DNA of 60,000 nt from Strigamia acuminata (GCA_949358305.1 OX442316.1:16184001-16244000), one strand, 5' to 3'; shown: positions 1 through 12,722, counted from the stretch's first letter. Notes: generated by a model from the letters alone, not told the origin. Numbers and translations are program-made.

Positions 1-10
1 ATTTTCCTAC

Positions 11-2891
11 CCGGAATAACATTATCCAGAATGAGCCCCAAGAAACCACCAACAAACATACCAGTACTCAAAAATAACGTCAAAATGTCATCCCCAAATG
101 CATTCCCTGCAAATAATTATCAATAATTTTTAATGCCCAACAAACAAAAAAATGTCACCTGTTTGGATGAAGTCTTTATGACGTTCTAACCAAGGAGGAA
201 ACGCCAAGCCACAAAACAAAGGCAATCCAATGACAAGAAGATTTCTTGATGAATTCAGGTCCATGTAATGAAGATTGGCGAGTCCTATAGTCGTTATACT
301 GCTGAACAAAACAACAAGGAGTCCCCCAATTATTGGCTCAGGAACTGCCACTACCAGCGCACCAACTTTTGGGAATAGACCGACCAAAATCGAGATAGAG
401 CCGGCCGCGTACATAACTCTCCGACTAGCAATCTAAAAACACGTACATTTATGAAAGGAGATATTCGAGCAATTATTAGGTGCATTCAATTTCAAATTGT
501 GAACAACGAGTTGAAATCGATGTCCAACTCCAAAGAATCGACCCCAAACATGGATAATCGGTTTTTCAATTATACAGGGCGAGTCAAAAGTCTGTTCCCT
601 TCAAATATTTCCTGAGCAATTGCATCTAGACCAACTTTGATGAAGCGATCGTATAGGAAGTTTGGTGAGAGCAATCCAATGATGTCATCAAATTGGACCT
701 TGAAGGCCATTTTCAAGGTCATTCACTTGCTAACCTCTAAACCAATCAGGTTAGAGCAAAAAAGTCAATTACAAAGTTGTAGAGCACCATCAAATTAGTA
801 CTATCCAACTTATCATAGTTATCTTAAGTTAAATGTTTTCTTTTTAAAAAGGTGACATGCAGTTTCGGTATGCGTTTTCTGCAATTTCCGCTAGAGAAAC
901 GAAAGAATCGGCTTTTCGATTTGAAATTGAACACGCATGTTGTTTACTTTAGTAATGGTAATAATTCCAACATTTTCGGAATACGATTCAGATCCATTTC
1001 CCAATCCAAACAAACCGTCCAAGAAACTCCCAATTCCCTCAATAAATATTCCTCGGTTGATGGCATGAACGGGGGGTTGAGGTGCACCCGATGCTTTGGC
1101 ACATACGTAATAATTCCCTACAGACGTGGCCATTTCAACAAGACAGGATCCAATCATTCCTACTGTCAATACTAAAGAGATTGTTGGATACCCCCATTGA
1201 TCTAAAATTATATTTTCATCCGAGTCACGATTGGTCTATTTTTACCATGTTTGCTCAAACAAACCTGGACGTGGCAACCGAAACCAAGTCGCACTTTCAA
1301 TAAAATGTGCAGTTAGATCAGTTCTGGCTTTACTATTCCTAGATATTACGTCATACGTGGTTAAAACTATGCATACCGTCCAAACAACAATAAGTACCAA
1401 TAGCACCTGAAAATTTAAAATAAATCAATCTTTGAACTGAATAATTGCGTCGAAATATTCTCTGACTGGAAAAAACTGGAATATAGGGATTCCCTTCGTT
1501 CTTCGAAAACCTTCGTTTCTCGTGTATGAAAACCAGGGCAAGTAAACCTTTTTTAAATTTTCAGTGAAAACGACGAGGAGACCAACGGTTCTACAAATTA
1601 AACTTCGTAAAGTAATGAAATAAAATATTTCAATATTGTAAACTTACAAAACAAATATCGGCCAATTTCCATTAGCATAATCTAATGCTTCTTCCAGCAC
1701 AGATAACCCGAGCAAAGTGAGCACCGGAGTTATAACTGGTGGTGTAATGAACCGCAAAAGCAACCCAACTAAGCCGGTTAATCCAAAAATAATTTCAAAC
1801 AAGGCTGCTGCCATCATAGAGCCTCGAACCTGGAATTAAGTGATTCTATTACTTCAAACTTTCTGGTGCGAACAAGGTATTAGACGTTGGTAAAAAGCAC
1901 CATGTTGAATCGGGTTTGCCATGAAATCTCTGAAGTTGTATTGCTCATAACGGAGTGGTCAGCGAACGTACACTTCCATTCTGGACTTGAGAGGACAGCA
2001 AAGGTTGGAAATAAATAACATGCTGTAGTTGCTTGCATTATAGGTAATCTTTAAATTTAATTCTCATGTTATTATTCATTTATATTCACTTTCATTATTT
2101 ATTTAAATCTTTTTCACCTGCAACCAATAGCCGATTGCAAAATGTTAATTATGCCAGACGTGAAAAACATGCCGGACACTAGGTCAGCTCTAGCTGGATC
2201 ATCAGGTGGTATGCAAAGGGCATTGAATAAAAGATGAGGAATTAACATACTACTAATTGTCATAGACAAAAAATGCTGAAAAAATTGAAAAAAAGATTCG
2301 TTTGGGACCCACTGATTGGGTCAATATACAGTTGGTCAACATTTGCAATGGATGTACAGCCGTGTTCAAAAAAAGTGGATTTTTACTACATACTGGCAAT
2401 TGAAATTGTAAATAATTTCATGTTTTGCCACTACCCGTGTATCCGATAGGCGAAACACGAAAAATCAACAGTCTTAAGTGATCCTTTTATAATTAAGCTT
2501 GAACACGACTCTACATTCGACCGTTTCCATTGGCAAATTTGTGCAGTTTTGCCATTTGAAATGAATTAAGACGTTTCCAGTGGCAAATTTGCATATTTTT
2601 CGCAATTGGAAATGCATTTAAACATTGATTTCTGATTTTTGCCGTTAAACATAACGACATGTTTTGCCCTTAATTACTCTCGCCATCATTTTGTTACCTG
2701 AAGTCCAGACAATAACGATAAAGCCCAAGGAGCAGGGTCGGAAATCCCATAGAAAATAGAGTTGTCATCTTCTGCAAAATCATCTTCATTTCTCTTTTAT
2801 GTTAATATCATCAATCAATACGATCACGAATACTAATTATTAATTAATACTGATAATGATTTACCTCTGCATTGCCATTTTGATTCATCAT
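11..2891 (-). CDS. SLC23A: SLC23 (NCS2) nucleobase/ascorbate transporter, copy A, 3' end off the window
   Basis: Multi-pass plasma-membrane Na+-coupled ascorbate or nucleobase transporter (family role). Exons in gene order: 2865-2891, 2698-2793, 2118-2275, 1901-2048, 1648-1829, 1467-1590, 1265-1406, 948-1201, 159-432 and 11-106; all phases agree and no stops occur. About 500 residues are visible; the last exon (about 60 residues in paralogues) lies left of the window. The start is the first ATG of a short first exon followed by GTAAAT. The family QH motif (SGLQHFL) spans the exon 2/3 junction, and the NAT signature [QEP]NxGxxxxT[RKG] is present as [10 protein letters not shown] at the end of exon 8. 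Exon 9 carries the conserved MDLNSSRN stretch. The exon 2 acceptor (TAAAAG) is weak but reproduced in copy D. Substrate cannot be told from sequence. Confidence 0.9.
478..937. repeat. MITE-like inverted-repeat element in intron 8 of SLC23 copy A
   Basis: The left end reads TGCATTCAATTTCAAAT and the right end, reverse-complemented, TGTTCAATTTCAAAT. A short relative with the same ends lies at 23497-23645. The interior (about 540-840) resembles a diverged half of the fold-back family at 21270-22036, with the shared phrases 'aaggtcat' and 'aaagttgtagagcaccatc'. Boundaries are approximate. Confidence 0.5.
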
Positions 2892-2999
2892 AGAAGAAAT
2901 AAACTGCTTCACTCTTCAATCATCAAGGAAAATGTGTGTAAAAAAATATATATTTTTGTGTTAGAAGGTACCAATTAAACACTTAAAATAAACGATGTC

Positions 3000-4096
3000 A
3001 TTACTTTTTAAGGGTTAGGAAATTAGGAATTGTTTTTGCTCTTATGTAACAAAGGCAAATTGGTAGCTTGCAGACATCATTAAAGTCATTAACCATGGTA
3101 AATACCAGTAATAGAATATTCAGTGTCCACGATCCAATGGAATGACAAACCGTTAATAAAGATACTAATCAAAATATTAATTACATGTTTACAAAATTGA
3201 AATTTCGTGCAAGAAGTTTGTTTTTTCAAGTGCCAACTTTCACATTTCGTCGTTGGGAATTCAACGTTTAAATTGCGTGATTATATTAAATGTTGTGTAT
3301 GCACGCCCATTGCAGAGTGCAGCTATAGTGAACTGAGTGTATAAACGTCGACATCCTAACAAAAATAGGTCTGGTGAATATGCACTCTGAATGTAACTTA
3401 TGTACTGTAATTAATTTTTGAAGATGATATTGGTAGAAACCAAGAAGCAATATCTGAAATCACCGGGTGTTTTGAATTTGAAATAGAAAACTGTACTTGC
3501 GGCTTCATTCGTTCAAATTCGTTGCTTGTTGTTTCCTTTGTGTACTCTTTCATCCGCATCTCCACAAATAAATTGGCGCACGATGGCCTCACACACATTT
3601 TTGTTTCATCGTTTGTCGTTTCCTAAATTAATTGTTATTTGCAAGATTAAAATTAGAGATTTTTTTTAATATTATTTTCGCTGATACTGTACCCAGTCTC
3701 AATGAAAATGCAGCGTTTTGCGCGTGATCTCCATTTTCTTAAGATTTGTCTGTACTTTCCAGTCGCGGGCATTTTTTTAAGTTTAGTGTGAAATAAAATT
3801 ATTGTGGTAAATCGATGATCAGAGTAAAAATGTACAGCACCATCAAGCGTTTGTGCGCGATGCCATTACCGGAAGTTAGCAATTTGTCACATTACTACAG
3901 CGCGCTCTAGTGACAAAAAAGTAAAGTCCACATCCGAACCTAAGACGATAAAGCCTTAACAAACAAATTAAATCAATAAAATACTGATGATTTTATTCAT
4001 GTGTATTTTTAATGTCCTACAAGCTAAGACATTGGACTAATATTTATTTTATCGATGTTTAATATATGTTTTGTGTGAACAAGGTTTGTAAGTTGC
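3000..4096. repeat. Intergenic spacer between tandem SLC23 units, copy 1
   Basis: No gene recognised. The segment from about 3165 to 3960 recurs at about 13780-14870 and 50100-51400, each time between the upstream flank of one SLC23 copy or relic and the 3' exon of the next. It therefore marks the SLC23 duplication unit rather than a dispersed repeat. Conserved parts include 'cacgatggcctcacacaca' and 'cgctgatactgtac'. A short open stretch on the minus strand (3398-3598) is conserved at 13.9-14.1 kb but matches no family I know. Confidence 0.5.
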
Positions 4097-4408
4097 TTAA
4101 ATAGGCACAAATTTAAGGCAAGACCACTTTTCTGAATTGCACTTTCCAAATGGAAGGTCGTAATCATTACTCTCTGAATCTGAATTAGTGGAATGTTTTA
4201 ATTTGTTCCATTTGATAATACCACGCTCTTCATCTGTCCCTACAAACACAGCACAAAATATTTACTGAATCTTCTTTGTATTCCTAAAGAAAAGGACAAA
4301 TTTTCTGTGCACCTGGAATAATGTTGTCCAGAAAGAGCCTCAATAAACTACCAAGAAACATACCACTATTCAATACTCCTGTCAAAATATTCTCCCCAAT
4401 TGCAATGC
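4097..4408 (-). pseudogene. SLC23 remnant B, exons 10 and 11 only
   Basis: Exon 10 (4313-4408, 96 bases as in the full copies) and the C-terminal exon 11 (4097-4239) keep reading frame and splice sites. Exon 11 encodes the family tail containing DEERGIIKW and DYDLPFG. Exons 1-9 are absent: sequence to the right (4409-4730) is unrelated apart from short repeats. It could serve as an alternative 3' end for a neighbour, but a relic of a deleted tandem copy is more likely. It also supplies the empty site for the MULE-like insertion in remnant C. Confidence 0.75.
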
Positions 4409-4732
4409 CTACACAAATAATTACATAAATTAAAACTACCATATTTTCGCAATTAAGAGCCGCGGCTCTTATTCAAAACTGCCACTTTCAGCCGCGGCTA
4501 TTAATCGCTAAAATCTTCTTTTATACTTTATAAAGAGGAAGTCAGTATTTTTATACCTGCAACAACTTTGTCCAGAATGATCCAGAATTAGTCATCAAGG
4601 AAACAATAGACCTTTGGAAAATCATGATATAATGCCCTTTGGCCCTGCCCACAATAATGTAACGTATTTTGAAATTGCATTGTGCATGGTTTTTCTCAAA
4701 GAGGGGCAACAATTGTCTTAAAATACAGGAAA

Positions 4733-4905
4733 AGTGCAATTTTAGTGTTAAAAAAATTAAATTTCGTCTGAGAAATGCAATTTTGTGTGAAAAAATGCAA
4801 TTTTGTGTGAAAAAATGCAATTTTGTGTGAAAAAAATGCAATTTTTGAGTTAAAAAATGTTTTTTTTTGGTCAAAGAGTGCAATTTTTGGGTTAAAAACT
4901 TAATC
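4733..4905. repeat. Minisatellite, about 19-base unit
   Basis: Imperfect tandem copies of a unit like 'atgcaattttgtgtgaaaa', drifting to 'gcaatttttgagttaaaaa'. The periodicity makes an open frame on the minus strand rich in FLTQKLH-type repeats, which is an artefact. The rest of 4409-5149 shows no gene. Confidence 0.75.
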
Positions 4906-5149
4906 AAAATGTAATGTAATTTCCATGCCAAAATGCAATTTTTACCTAAAAGTACAAAAGTACCTCAAGAAAATTAATTTTACAAGTATATAGTGTAAAT
5001 TATCTGCATTTATCTCAAAAATTTAAAATTGTAAATATCAGTTTGTTATTAATATATTCCATCCATATTTCCATTTGGAATGAAGAAAACAAAGTTGTTC
5101 AGTCAATTTTGCAAGATGTTGAAAGGTCCAAAACACTGACCTCACTTTA

Positions 5150-5330
5150 CTGTCGTTGTTCTCCAAACATAAAAAGGCCAACGAGCTAACGAGGAAATGC
5201 CAGTGACAATCCATTGCATTGTTCATGCTCGTTACATCTTCCTTAATACTTGTGTCCTTTTTTCTGCATGAACACGACCATTGTTTGTAAGTCGGTAGAA
5301 TGGGCACAAGTCTGAGGCAAGCGATGAGGG
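5150..5330 (-). pseudogene. SLC23 remnant, exon 9 scrap fused to exon 11 tail
   Basis: Bases near 5190 ('aacgaggaaatgccagtg') match the exon 9 region encoding LAFP, then the sequence jumps to the C-terminal exon as in copy E (compare 5225-5320 with 53975-54085, including 'cttgtgtccttttttctgca'). Intervening exon 9, intron and exon 10 are gone. A deletion scar of another tandem SLC23 copy. Confidence 0.6.
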
Positions 5331-5697
5331 TGACACCCGTGTAGGGATGACATTGGGCCACATCCATGGCCACTCTGGGTCGCAGGTTGGACTTCCCTGC
5401 TCTAATGGTTAGTATCCCTATGTGCGTGTCCCTTCACTCCGCAGCAACCCAGCCCAAGACCAACCGCTGACCAAGTGGCCAATCAATGGTTTAAAAGGAA
5501 AACAAAAAAAATTCCTTTACTTGTCGAGATTAAATAAAAACTTTAATCCCTCTTCCTTTGTACATTTTCTGACCTTCAAGTGAAACCTTGATTTAAATCA
5601 TAAACAATTTTTTTTTAAAAAGGTTTTTTACTGTTTGTGGCGATAACAAACACAAAATCATTTTGGCAACTCATTTCTTTAGAATTCAAATATTACA

Positions 5698-8600
5698 TTA
5701 TATTGTCCCATTGGGATAATTTAGAGCGTCTTTCTTGCAATAATCTGTGATGTCAGACTGAATGGGAAAAGGAGATTCTTCTTCTTCTTCTTCCTGCTTC
5801 AGCAATCGTAACTTGTTTGCATGTATTCCTTCCTCTTTTTGATTGACATATAATATCTAGAAAATACAAACCAATTTTCTATTTACGATATTCATTTTTC
5901 CAAGTGATGAAAAATTGGAAAAAAAAATACTTTGACTAGAGTTCCATTATTTTTCTCTTTGTTCAACCACCTTTTCTTAACCCACTTTCTGATCAATGGG
6001 CTGAACAGTTTGATATCTGATATTTCATTCTCACTGGACCCTAAATCAAAATTGAAAAGATGTGATTTATTGAGTTATTACTCTGTATCTCAGCACTATA
6101 CAACTAACCAAAAAGTGCGCTGCAAATCATTCCAACAATCATTGAGACCAGAAATGCAAAAAGCTGAGCAGACATTGGCGAGATTTTAAACAGCTCATAA
6201 ATACCACCACTGCAACACAAGATAAGACTTAAAATATTTAGCAGATCACATGGAATGTCAGAAAGGGAAAATCAGAAAAGCACAGAAAAGTGCTGAACTT
6301 CTTTGCCTTTCTGATTCCTTTGAGCTTGGTGATGGAATTATACTTATTTTCTAACTCCCTCGCGTAAAGAATTGGATAAGTTGACTCATTGGATGTAAAC
6401 ATTTGAGCCGAGCTTCCATTAGTGAATGTTAGGTTGTGGTCAGGACAACTCTCAGTGGTCATTGGGGCTGGTTCAAAATAAACACCTGAAGATTGACCAC
6501 CAATTGTTACCAATAGACCGAAAACAACACTGGCAATTAAGCCACACGTTGCGCCCTTGGAAAATCAACAAAAGAAATAAAAATAAAAACAAACAAGTAT
6601 GAAACTTACTACAGAGTTGACCCATGGACAAAACAAACCCAAGGTAAAGAGACTCAAGCTAATACCGTTCACGGCGCCATTGTTGTAGCAAAAAAACTGA
6701 ATAGAACAAGATAATTTTGAGTCAAACTTTAAATATCAAATGAAATAAATTTCAAACCGTTATAATGCTTTCCACTTTCTCGACTACAACCATCAATATC
6801 AGCGTGGATAGACCGTACAGAGCAGCTGTTAAATATTAACATTGGTTATAATTAATCGCTCAAACTACAAAAACTGAAACATGTACCGACAAGGAAATAT
6901 AGCAATTGCCTTTCATATTAATATTAAACCCGAAAAACCAGTTTTACATCATCCCATTCTAAATCAAATTCCGTCACTCCGAATGATGGATTTTGAATTT
7001 TTGAATTTTAACATGGTTTAATGTACAAAAAGGTCATATCTCAAAATCCATCGCAATTGACCGCTAATCTTTCCTAGTTTAACTTCATATTCTTCTCCTA
7101 CTACTCTTTCCATTTCTAACAGTAGGCGCATTCAATAACTCCAAAACAATCGTTTAAACCCGTTTCCACAGACTTTTAAACGAGATTCTCGTTTAAAAGC
7201 TCGTTTAAATGGGTATAAACAAGCTGAAAATAAACGACCTTTTTAGGTCGTTTAAATCTCCGTGTAACGAGTTTTCTTGTTCAAATTGCACATTTTGGCC
7301 GCCATCTTGAATCTCCGTTAGATCGATCGCGACGATTGGAGATATAAGCACAATTTTGCAGCAGTTATTATTTTTTTTATGGTGAATGATGATAACAATC
7401 ATCACCATACTTATAATTAGGGCTTGAAACAAAATAAAAATGCGAGGAAAGAAAAATCTCGAAACGAAATACCCGTACGCGACATGTAGCAGGCATATGA
7501 TCTAGATCTTGATCTGGAATCCCAGATCAAGTTTGGCAGTTAAACCTGTAATCTGTGGTTAAACAATCGTTTATTTGCTGTCGTTTATTTGCTAAATAAA
7601 CGATTGCATTCAGAAACAAGACTTTTCGTGTAAAAATTCGTGCGAGACGAAAATTTACAAGAAAAGTTATTGAATGCGCCTACTGTCTCATTGAATCATT
7701 TTGTTTTTCTTTCAGCCGGTATTTTTAAAGTCGATATTTAATCGTATTTTAATCTCTTCCCCCTTGTCGATAAACACTTTGTTTAATTCCAATACCAATC
7801 CATCTCGCCATGCACGTTTTCGTTTCATCAGACGTTTGCTTGAAGCGCGGTAGGAGCACGACGAAATCCTCGATAGTCACAGCCGCCATTGAATTCAAAC
7901 CCGATGAAATCGTGCTGAGTGCGCCACTAAAAATCCCAGCCACAAACAGCCCGGCCATACCAGGCATGCCCGAAAATGTTTTGAGCACAAAATACGTGAG
8001 CAACTACACAGAGAACGAGAATAATGTCAACACATAGCGATCCATGTAAAATTAAGTGCAAGAATTACTTCATCCGCATTTGAAATTTCATTGTTAAGCA
8101 CAGGATCACAGCCAGCAAAAGTGGCATACAGCACAAGTCCACTGTAAATGATTAAAACTTCCACGAAGATCAAAGCAGGAATATTTAAATATAAAGCTCT
8201 GAAAAGAGTAAAAAACAGTAACTGTGATCAATATTCAAACAATTAACGAACCAAAAATCAAATTAGATTAAAAATGGATACTTTTGTGCTGCTTTTACTG
8301 ATGGACACGAGACATATCTTTGGATTTGTGTTTGGTACGCTCCGTAAAGTCCGATAAAAAAAATGGTTTCCGAGATAATGATCCAAACTAGAGAGTAACG
8401 GTACCGTGGATCGAAAGATAAACTAAATGAAAATGAGTGATTTATGTCATTTGTCCGTTTCAGTTGTTTCTTACGGAGCGACTGCAATTCTCTGTCCCTT
8501 CACTCCACGATCCCACACAACTCCGATTCCTCCAACATCCATTGTACCTTTAATAACAATTGCCAACAACGAAGTGTAAATGATTACAGTTTGGAAGACA

Positions 8601-11600
8601 TCTGTCCACATAACAGCACGAATCCCACCCTAAAAATACAATAGAAATGCTAAAATCAACTCTCTCTCTATACTCTGGTTCATCATAAGAGTGGGACCAG
8701 TTCCTATTGGCCGAGCCATTTCACTGGTGTAGGTATACATAAAAGTAGGCCAAAATACATGTTGAGTGCTTACCAGACAAAACAATCAATCATAAAATTC
8801 AAAAATTGCTTGATTTCCTGACAAAGCAACCAATAAACTGAACAAACATGTATTTTGAAAAAGTAACAGCATAAAACATTGCTTTAAGACTTTTTAAAAC
8901 ATTTTATTATTAAATAAAAGTCAATTTACATCATTTAAACCATCTACAATAATCAAACAAATTAAAAACACAACAAAACTACATTTCCTGGTGGTAGTAT
9001 AAAGGCAGTAAAGAAGCTCGGCCAATAGGAACTGGTCCCCCTCTTACGATGAGCCAGAGTATAGACCCGTCTAATACTTGGCAATGCTAATAACTTCGCC
9101 TAGACCGCTGGTCTAGAAGGCGTCCAGACGCTTACAACTGAATTCCAAGAATTCTTTCAGTCAATTAAGTGGCTACTTTCATGTCTGACATGAACGTACT
9201 ATTTTCATGACGTGCCGTATGATTGGTTAAGAGATGCATTGAGGAAAATACTCGCTTCAATCTGTGCTGGTAAAAACAAATAAGATTTGGGGGATCTAGG
9301 CGGAGCTAGCCCCCCTTGGAAGAAAAAAAGAAGATAAAACCTCGAAAACATTGTTTTGAAAAAACGTGCATTGGGGAAACGAGCCGACATCATTTGATCT
9401 CAACCAATCACAGCGCGTCATTAAAATAATATGTTCATGTCGGACATAAACATAGCCACTGCCTTTCGTTAACACTGGAACCCAATGGGTTTACGATCAT
9501 AAATCAGCACACACAGCATTTTTCTTAAAAAATGATAAAAAGAAGAGAGAATTAACCTAGAACGACTGAAACTGGTGGAAATAGCAGGATTGTGCACACC
9601 ACGTGCACAATACCTGCATACAACGTTTTGGCATCAAATTGAGTTGTTTTAAATTCAGAAACACGCGAAACATGCAAAGAAAGTGGTAAAGCAAAAATTT
9701 ATGGATTTTATAAAACCTGATAAAATTAAAACGAAAATAGGAAAATGGTGCAACTAAAAACTAATTCTATACACATCTTTTTTTTACAACCAAATTACTT
9801 CGCCTTAAGCAACTTGCCGTTGTAGTGTGGGTTTGGCCAGATTGTGGGTAAACCCCATTTTTACCGCCATTTTCCCGGCTTTCGTAAGTGAAATTTCCAA
9901 AAGTTGGTAATTTAACATATCGCATACCGCTTAAAGTAGAAAAATACGGTAAAAGTCCCGAGACACTAAAAACACCAAAATCTGGCCCTGGGATAACTAT
10001 ACATTCTGAAAACTATCTGCAAGCAGGGCTGGACTGGGAAAAAAATTATTACTGGGAAATCTGGATGTCCGGGCCACAATTAATGAAGTCGGGACAGGCC
10101 ACAGCGGGCCGCGACAAGCCACAGCGGCCACGGGCCACCGGGAAACTCCCGATAGCCCGCCGGGCCAGTCCAGCACTGTCTGCAAGTGGATTTCAAAATG
10201 CATCATCCCTTTCCAGAAAAGATACATTGGAATCCAGTGGTAAATTCTCTCCGTTCCCATACAAACCAAGGCCGTATAAGCCGTGCCCACGATGCACATG
10301 GTCAATATTGATATCCAGATGTGTATACCCATAACTGGACATAGGGAACACAAATAAGAATAGTTACTACAATTTAAAATTGAACAAGTTAGACCATTAC
10401 CTTGACTGATGGCCATAGCCGGAATAAACATCACCAATGTTACATAAAATGCCTTAAACAAAAATAAGAAAATTAATACGATTTTGTGTTCAGTGTTTGA
10501 GGTTTAAGTAGGCGCATTCATTAAGTCTCTTAAACGAGTTTAAATAAGATAAACAAGTTAGATGACTTTACCCAAGCAGCCAGTAATATTGGCCTAATGT
10601 TGGTTTTTAATTGGCTGTAATATTGGGTTAATAATAGTAGTTTAAAAAATAAAATCAATAAATCAATACCACATTTGAATTCGTAAGTGATTGGTTTCAA
10701 AAAGGGTATTTCGAAATCAAACATATTTCCGGTTTAATTAATGTAGCTGACATTTTTACCAAGTTTTTATCCGGGGTCCATATTAAATTATTGTGCGAAA
10801 ATTATTTTATTAAATGAATTATTTGTTAGAACAATGTGTTTGGTTTAAAAGGAGAGAATGTGAGTAATTATTCTATATTGGGTTATTTGTTATTTATTGT
10901 ACAGTGGGGGACAAAACTACAGTGGGAGGCAAAAGTAAGTTAACAAACGCATCATGTTGATTCTCCCGGCTGTATTAATTATTGAAATTTTAACAGCTTA
11001 CCTGTGCATCATCCTACTTTATTCAACTAAAATTATATCAAAATCTATCCATTAGTTTCTAAAAAAAAAATTTTTTTGTGAAGTGACATCAAAAATTAAG
11101 AAGCAAGAGTAAGTTAACAAACTCTGTTTACCATCGAGAACCCTTACAACAATGTCTGTTATGGCTTTGTTGGCCTTCCTTTAGCTTGTAGTATTGCTTT
11201 CAATCATCAGCCATACTTTCAAGCAATTTCAGTAGCACTGATGGAGATATTTTACACCTAACTTCAAGAAATGCTAACTTCAACCATGGAATATTTTTTT
11301 CTAGAACTCTAAGAACTTTTTGGTCCAAATCAATAAATTATCTCATAAATGTTTAATTGGATTAAGATTAAAACAACTGAGAAGACCATTAAAGTTGTAT
11401 GTTTTTGATTGTTGCTACAACCCCAACCCCAATATTTTTTTATTCATCAAGATTTCTTTCTAAAATGTTTTTAAACATAGGGGTACAGTATTTCATCGAT
11501 GGATTAGAAATTTTCAACCTTTCGCATCCCCAAACCAACACTGATGTAGAGTGTTTTGCTGTTGGCAAAATTCAAGTGGTTTAGTAATGTGTTCACATTA

Positions 11601-12675
11601 CAAAACCAATTGAATTTTGACACAAAATTACAAAGAGTGATAAAAGCAAGAGAAACTAATAACTAATAACTGGCGCGGAATGAATAAGCGCGGAAAACTA
11701 TTCCGCACTTATTAATTCCGCGGTTGCGCAATTTCGTTGTTGCGAATTCCTAAGAATGCCTCACGAACCTAACCTTACCACTAGCTGCATTCAAAAACTC
11801 TAACATGAGAATGTTATTCAATGGGAATGACGTCACGTACAAACACGAAACGAGTTTTGAGTACGTTTTAGAGTTTTTGAATGCAGCTAGTGTTTTTTAA
11901 ACCAACCCCAATAGTAAATTTTTTTTTCCATTTTAAAATTCTGCGGTTAATCAGTAACCGATTTTTAAATTCCGCCGTTATTCATTCCGCAATTATTCAC
12001 TTTATGATGTCCGGAAATTAAATTTGTCATTTATTTCCGCGGTTATTACGTAGCCCCGGATAGGTTTTGATAAAATTTTATTTGAATAAAGTAGGATGAT
12101 GCACAGGTGTCCAGTTAAAATTTAATTAATTTTCCTCTCTTTTTCCCCCAAGATACAGCCGTGAGAATCAACATGATGCGTTTGTTAACCTAGTTTTGCC
12201 CCCCACTGTAACTAAACTCACCGAATTAATGACGTACAAAATAGCACCCACTAGTCGAATCGATTTGTTAAATCTCTTTTCCAGATACTATCCCAAAAAA
12301 AAAAGACGTAAGTGTGATTGCAACACAAAACTAAATAACTCTCACCTCTGTGGCGCTGGACACTTGTAAATCATGGAAAACAGGCAGAAACGCATATCCG
12401 CAAAACACGACCGCAAACACGATGATAGGCAAGTCGCACAGAAAGTGGAACCCATAGGAATACACTTCCAACGGAATGCCAACGTACCAGATAGAGCACA
12501 AAATGCTGGCCAGAAGAGAGATGGTGGCAGGAATCACTCCAATATTGCCCCCTGCAGTGAAATACTCCTTGGTCGACTTAACCCTTCTTCCCACGTACGC
12601 GTAGTACATGCCAATCACAAAAGATATGAGAAACATTGCACCCAGGATTAAGCAGTCGTACAAGTGGAACGACAT
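5698..12675 (-). CDS. SLC5A: SLC5A-family sodium/solute cotransporter, copy 1 (628 aa)
   Basis: Plasma-membrane Na+-driven cotransporter closest in feel to the SLC5A5/6/8/12 group (iodide, multivitamin, monocarboxylate); substrate unknown. Exons: 12346-12675, 12222-12287, 10401-10452, 10267-10334, 8475-8629, 8282-8422, 8069-8198, 7796-8003, 6758-6825, 6610-6696, 6344-6555, 6109-6209, 5931-6040 and 5698-5856, total 1887 bases with all phases consistent. The start is the ATG after AAG, 48 bases below the TATA box; a TTG six bases upstream is not needed. Family marks: EYFTAGG and SATEYLEKRFN (exons 1-2), GGIRAVMWTDVFQ (exon 5), and the TM8 stretch SGALSTISSGLNS (about residues 340-352) with the Ser/Thr cluster used for Na+ binding in this fold. 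Exon 11 has sequons NLT, NGS and NES in an extracellular loop. The C-terminal tail is acidic. Introns 2, 4 and 8 are swollen by transposons. Confidence 0.92.
7125..7680. mobile_element. TAGGCGCATTC-type inverted-repeat element in intron 8 of SLC5A copy 1
   Basis: The ends read TAGGCGCATTCAATAACT and, reverse-complemented, GTAGGCGCATTCAATAACT. The interior contains several inverted 'cgtttaaa' and 'cgtttatttgc' motifs. The paralogous empty site in SLC5A copy 3 (about 29045-29060, 'taacagtgtctc') shows the insertion with no clear target duplication. Relatives: 34786-35519, and left ends at about 10511 and 24703. Confidence 0.75.
8668..9064. mobile_element. MITE in intron 4 of SLC5A copy 1
   Basis: Terminal inverted repeats of nearly 50 bases: the left begins CTATACTCTGGTTCATC, and the right reverse-complements to CTATACTCTGGCTCATCG. 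Both include CCAGTTCCTATTGGCCGAGC. No coding capacity. The element at 20442-20804 shares the ATTGGYCGAGCC core. Confidence 0.75.
9168..9460. mobile_element. Inverted-repeat element in intron 4, shared by SLC5A copies 1 and 2
   Basis: Ends AGTGGCTACTTTCATGTC and, reverse-complemented, AGTGGCTATGTTTATGTC. The same element sits at 22728-23096 in copy 2, so it entered before the SLC5A duplication. The interiors differ by a small insertion in copy 2. Confidence 0.65.
10024..10178. mobile_element. Short hAT-type MITE, 155 bases
   Basis: Inverted ends CAGGGCTGGACTGG and CAGTGCTGGACTGG, flanked by the 8-base direct repeat TCTGCAAG (10016-10023 and 10179-10186). SLC5A copy 2 has a single TCTGCAAG at the matching place (about 24375), so the empty site is known. 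An 8-base duplication and CAG-start termini fit hAT. It is more GC-rich than its surroundings. Confidence 0.85.
10902..12208. mobile_element. Tc1/mariner-type element, degenerate, in intron 2 of SLC5A copy 1
   Basis: Starts CAGTGGGGGACAAAACTA after TA and ends with the complement of CAGTGGGGGGCAAAACTAGG before TA. Both ends carry GTTAACAAACGCATCATG and TTGATTCTC. The left end is locally doubled (10902 and 10919). Minus-strand scraps from about 11140 to 11390 look like eroded transposase, without an open frame. A second insertion with 'cgcggaat' motifs (about 11660-12060) and the palindrome at 11779-11892 are nested inside. Confidence 0.75.
11779..11892. mobile_element. Near-perfect palindromic MITE, 114 bases
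   Basis: The ends CACTAGCTGCATTCAAAAAC and their complement are perfect for about 25 bases. Nested within the Tc1-type element of intron 2. The motif GCATTCAAAAACT resembles the terminus of the TAGGCGCATTC family but the outermost bases differ. Confidence 0.75.
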
Positions 12676-12722
12676 CTTCAAATTTGTTGTAAATGAAAGA
12701 GAGAAGAAATGGTCATCGAGTG

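Noticed and set aside
8004-8006. In-frame TAG in SLC5A copy 1 where copy 2 has CAG, apparently a premature stop
   Set aside because: It is the splice acceptor AG of exon 8 in both copies; the coding part starts just after it (TTG CTC ACG), which also fits the family alignment.
10200-10300. Apparent frameshift in SLC5A exon 4 after YTAL in both copies
   Set aside because: A donor GTTTGT follows YTAL directly, and exon 5 begins with the expected GGIRAVMWTDVFQ, so no frameshift is needed.
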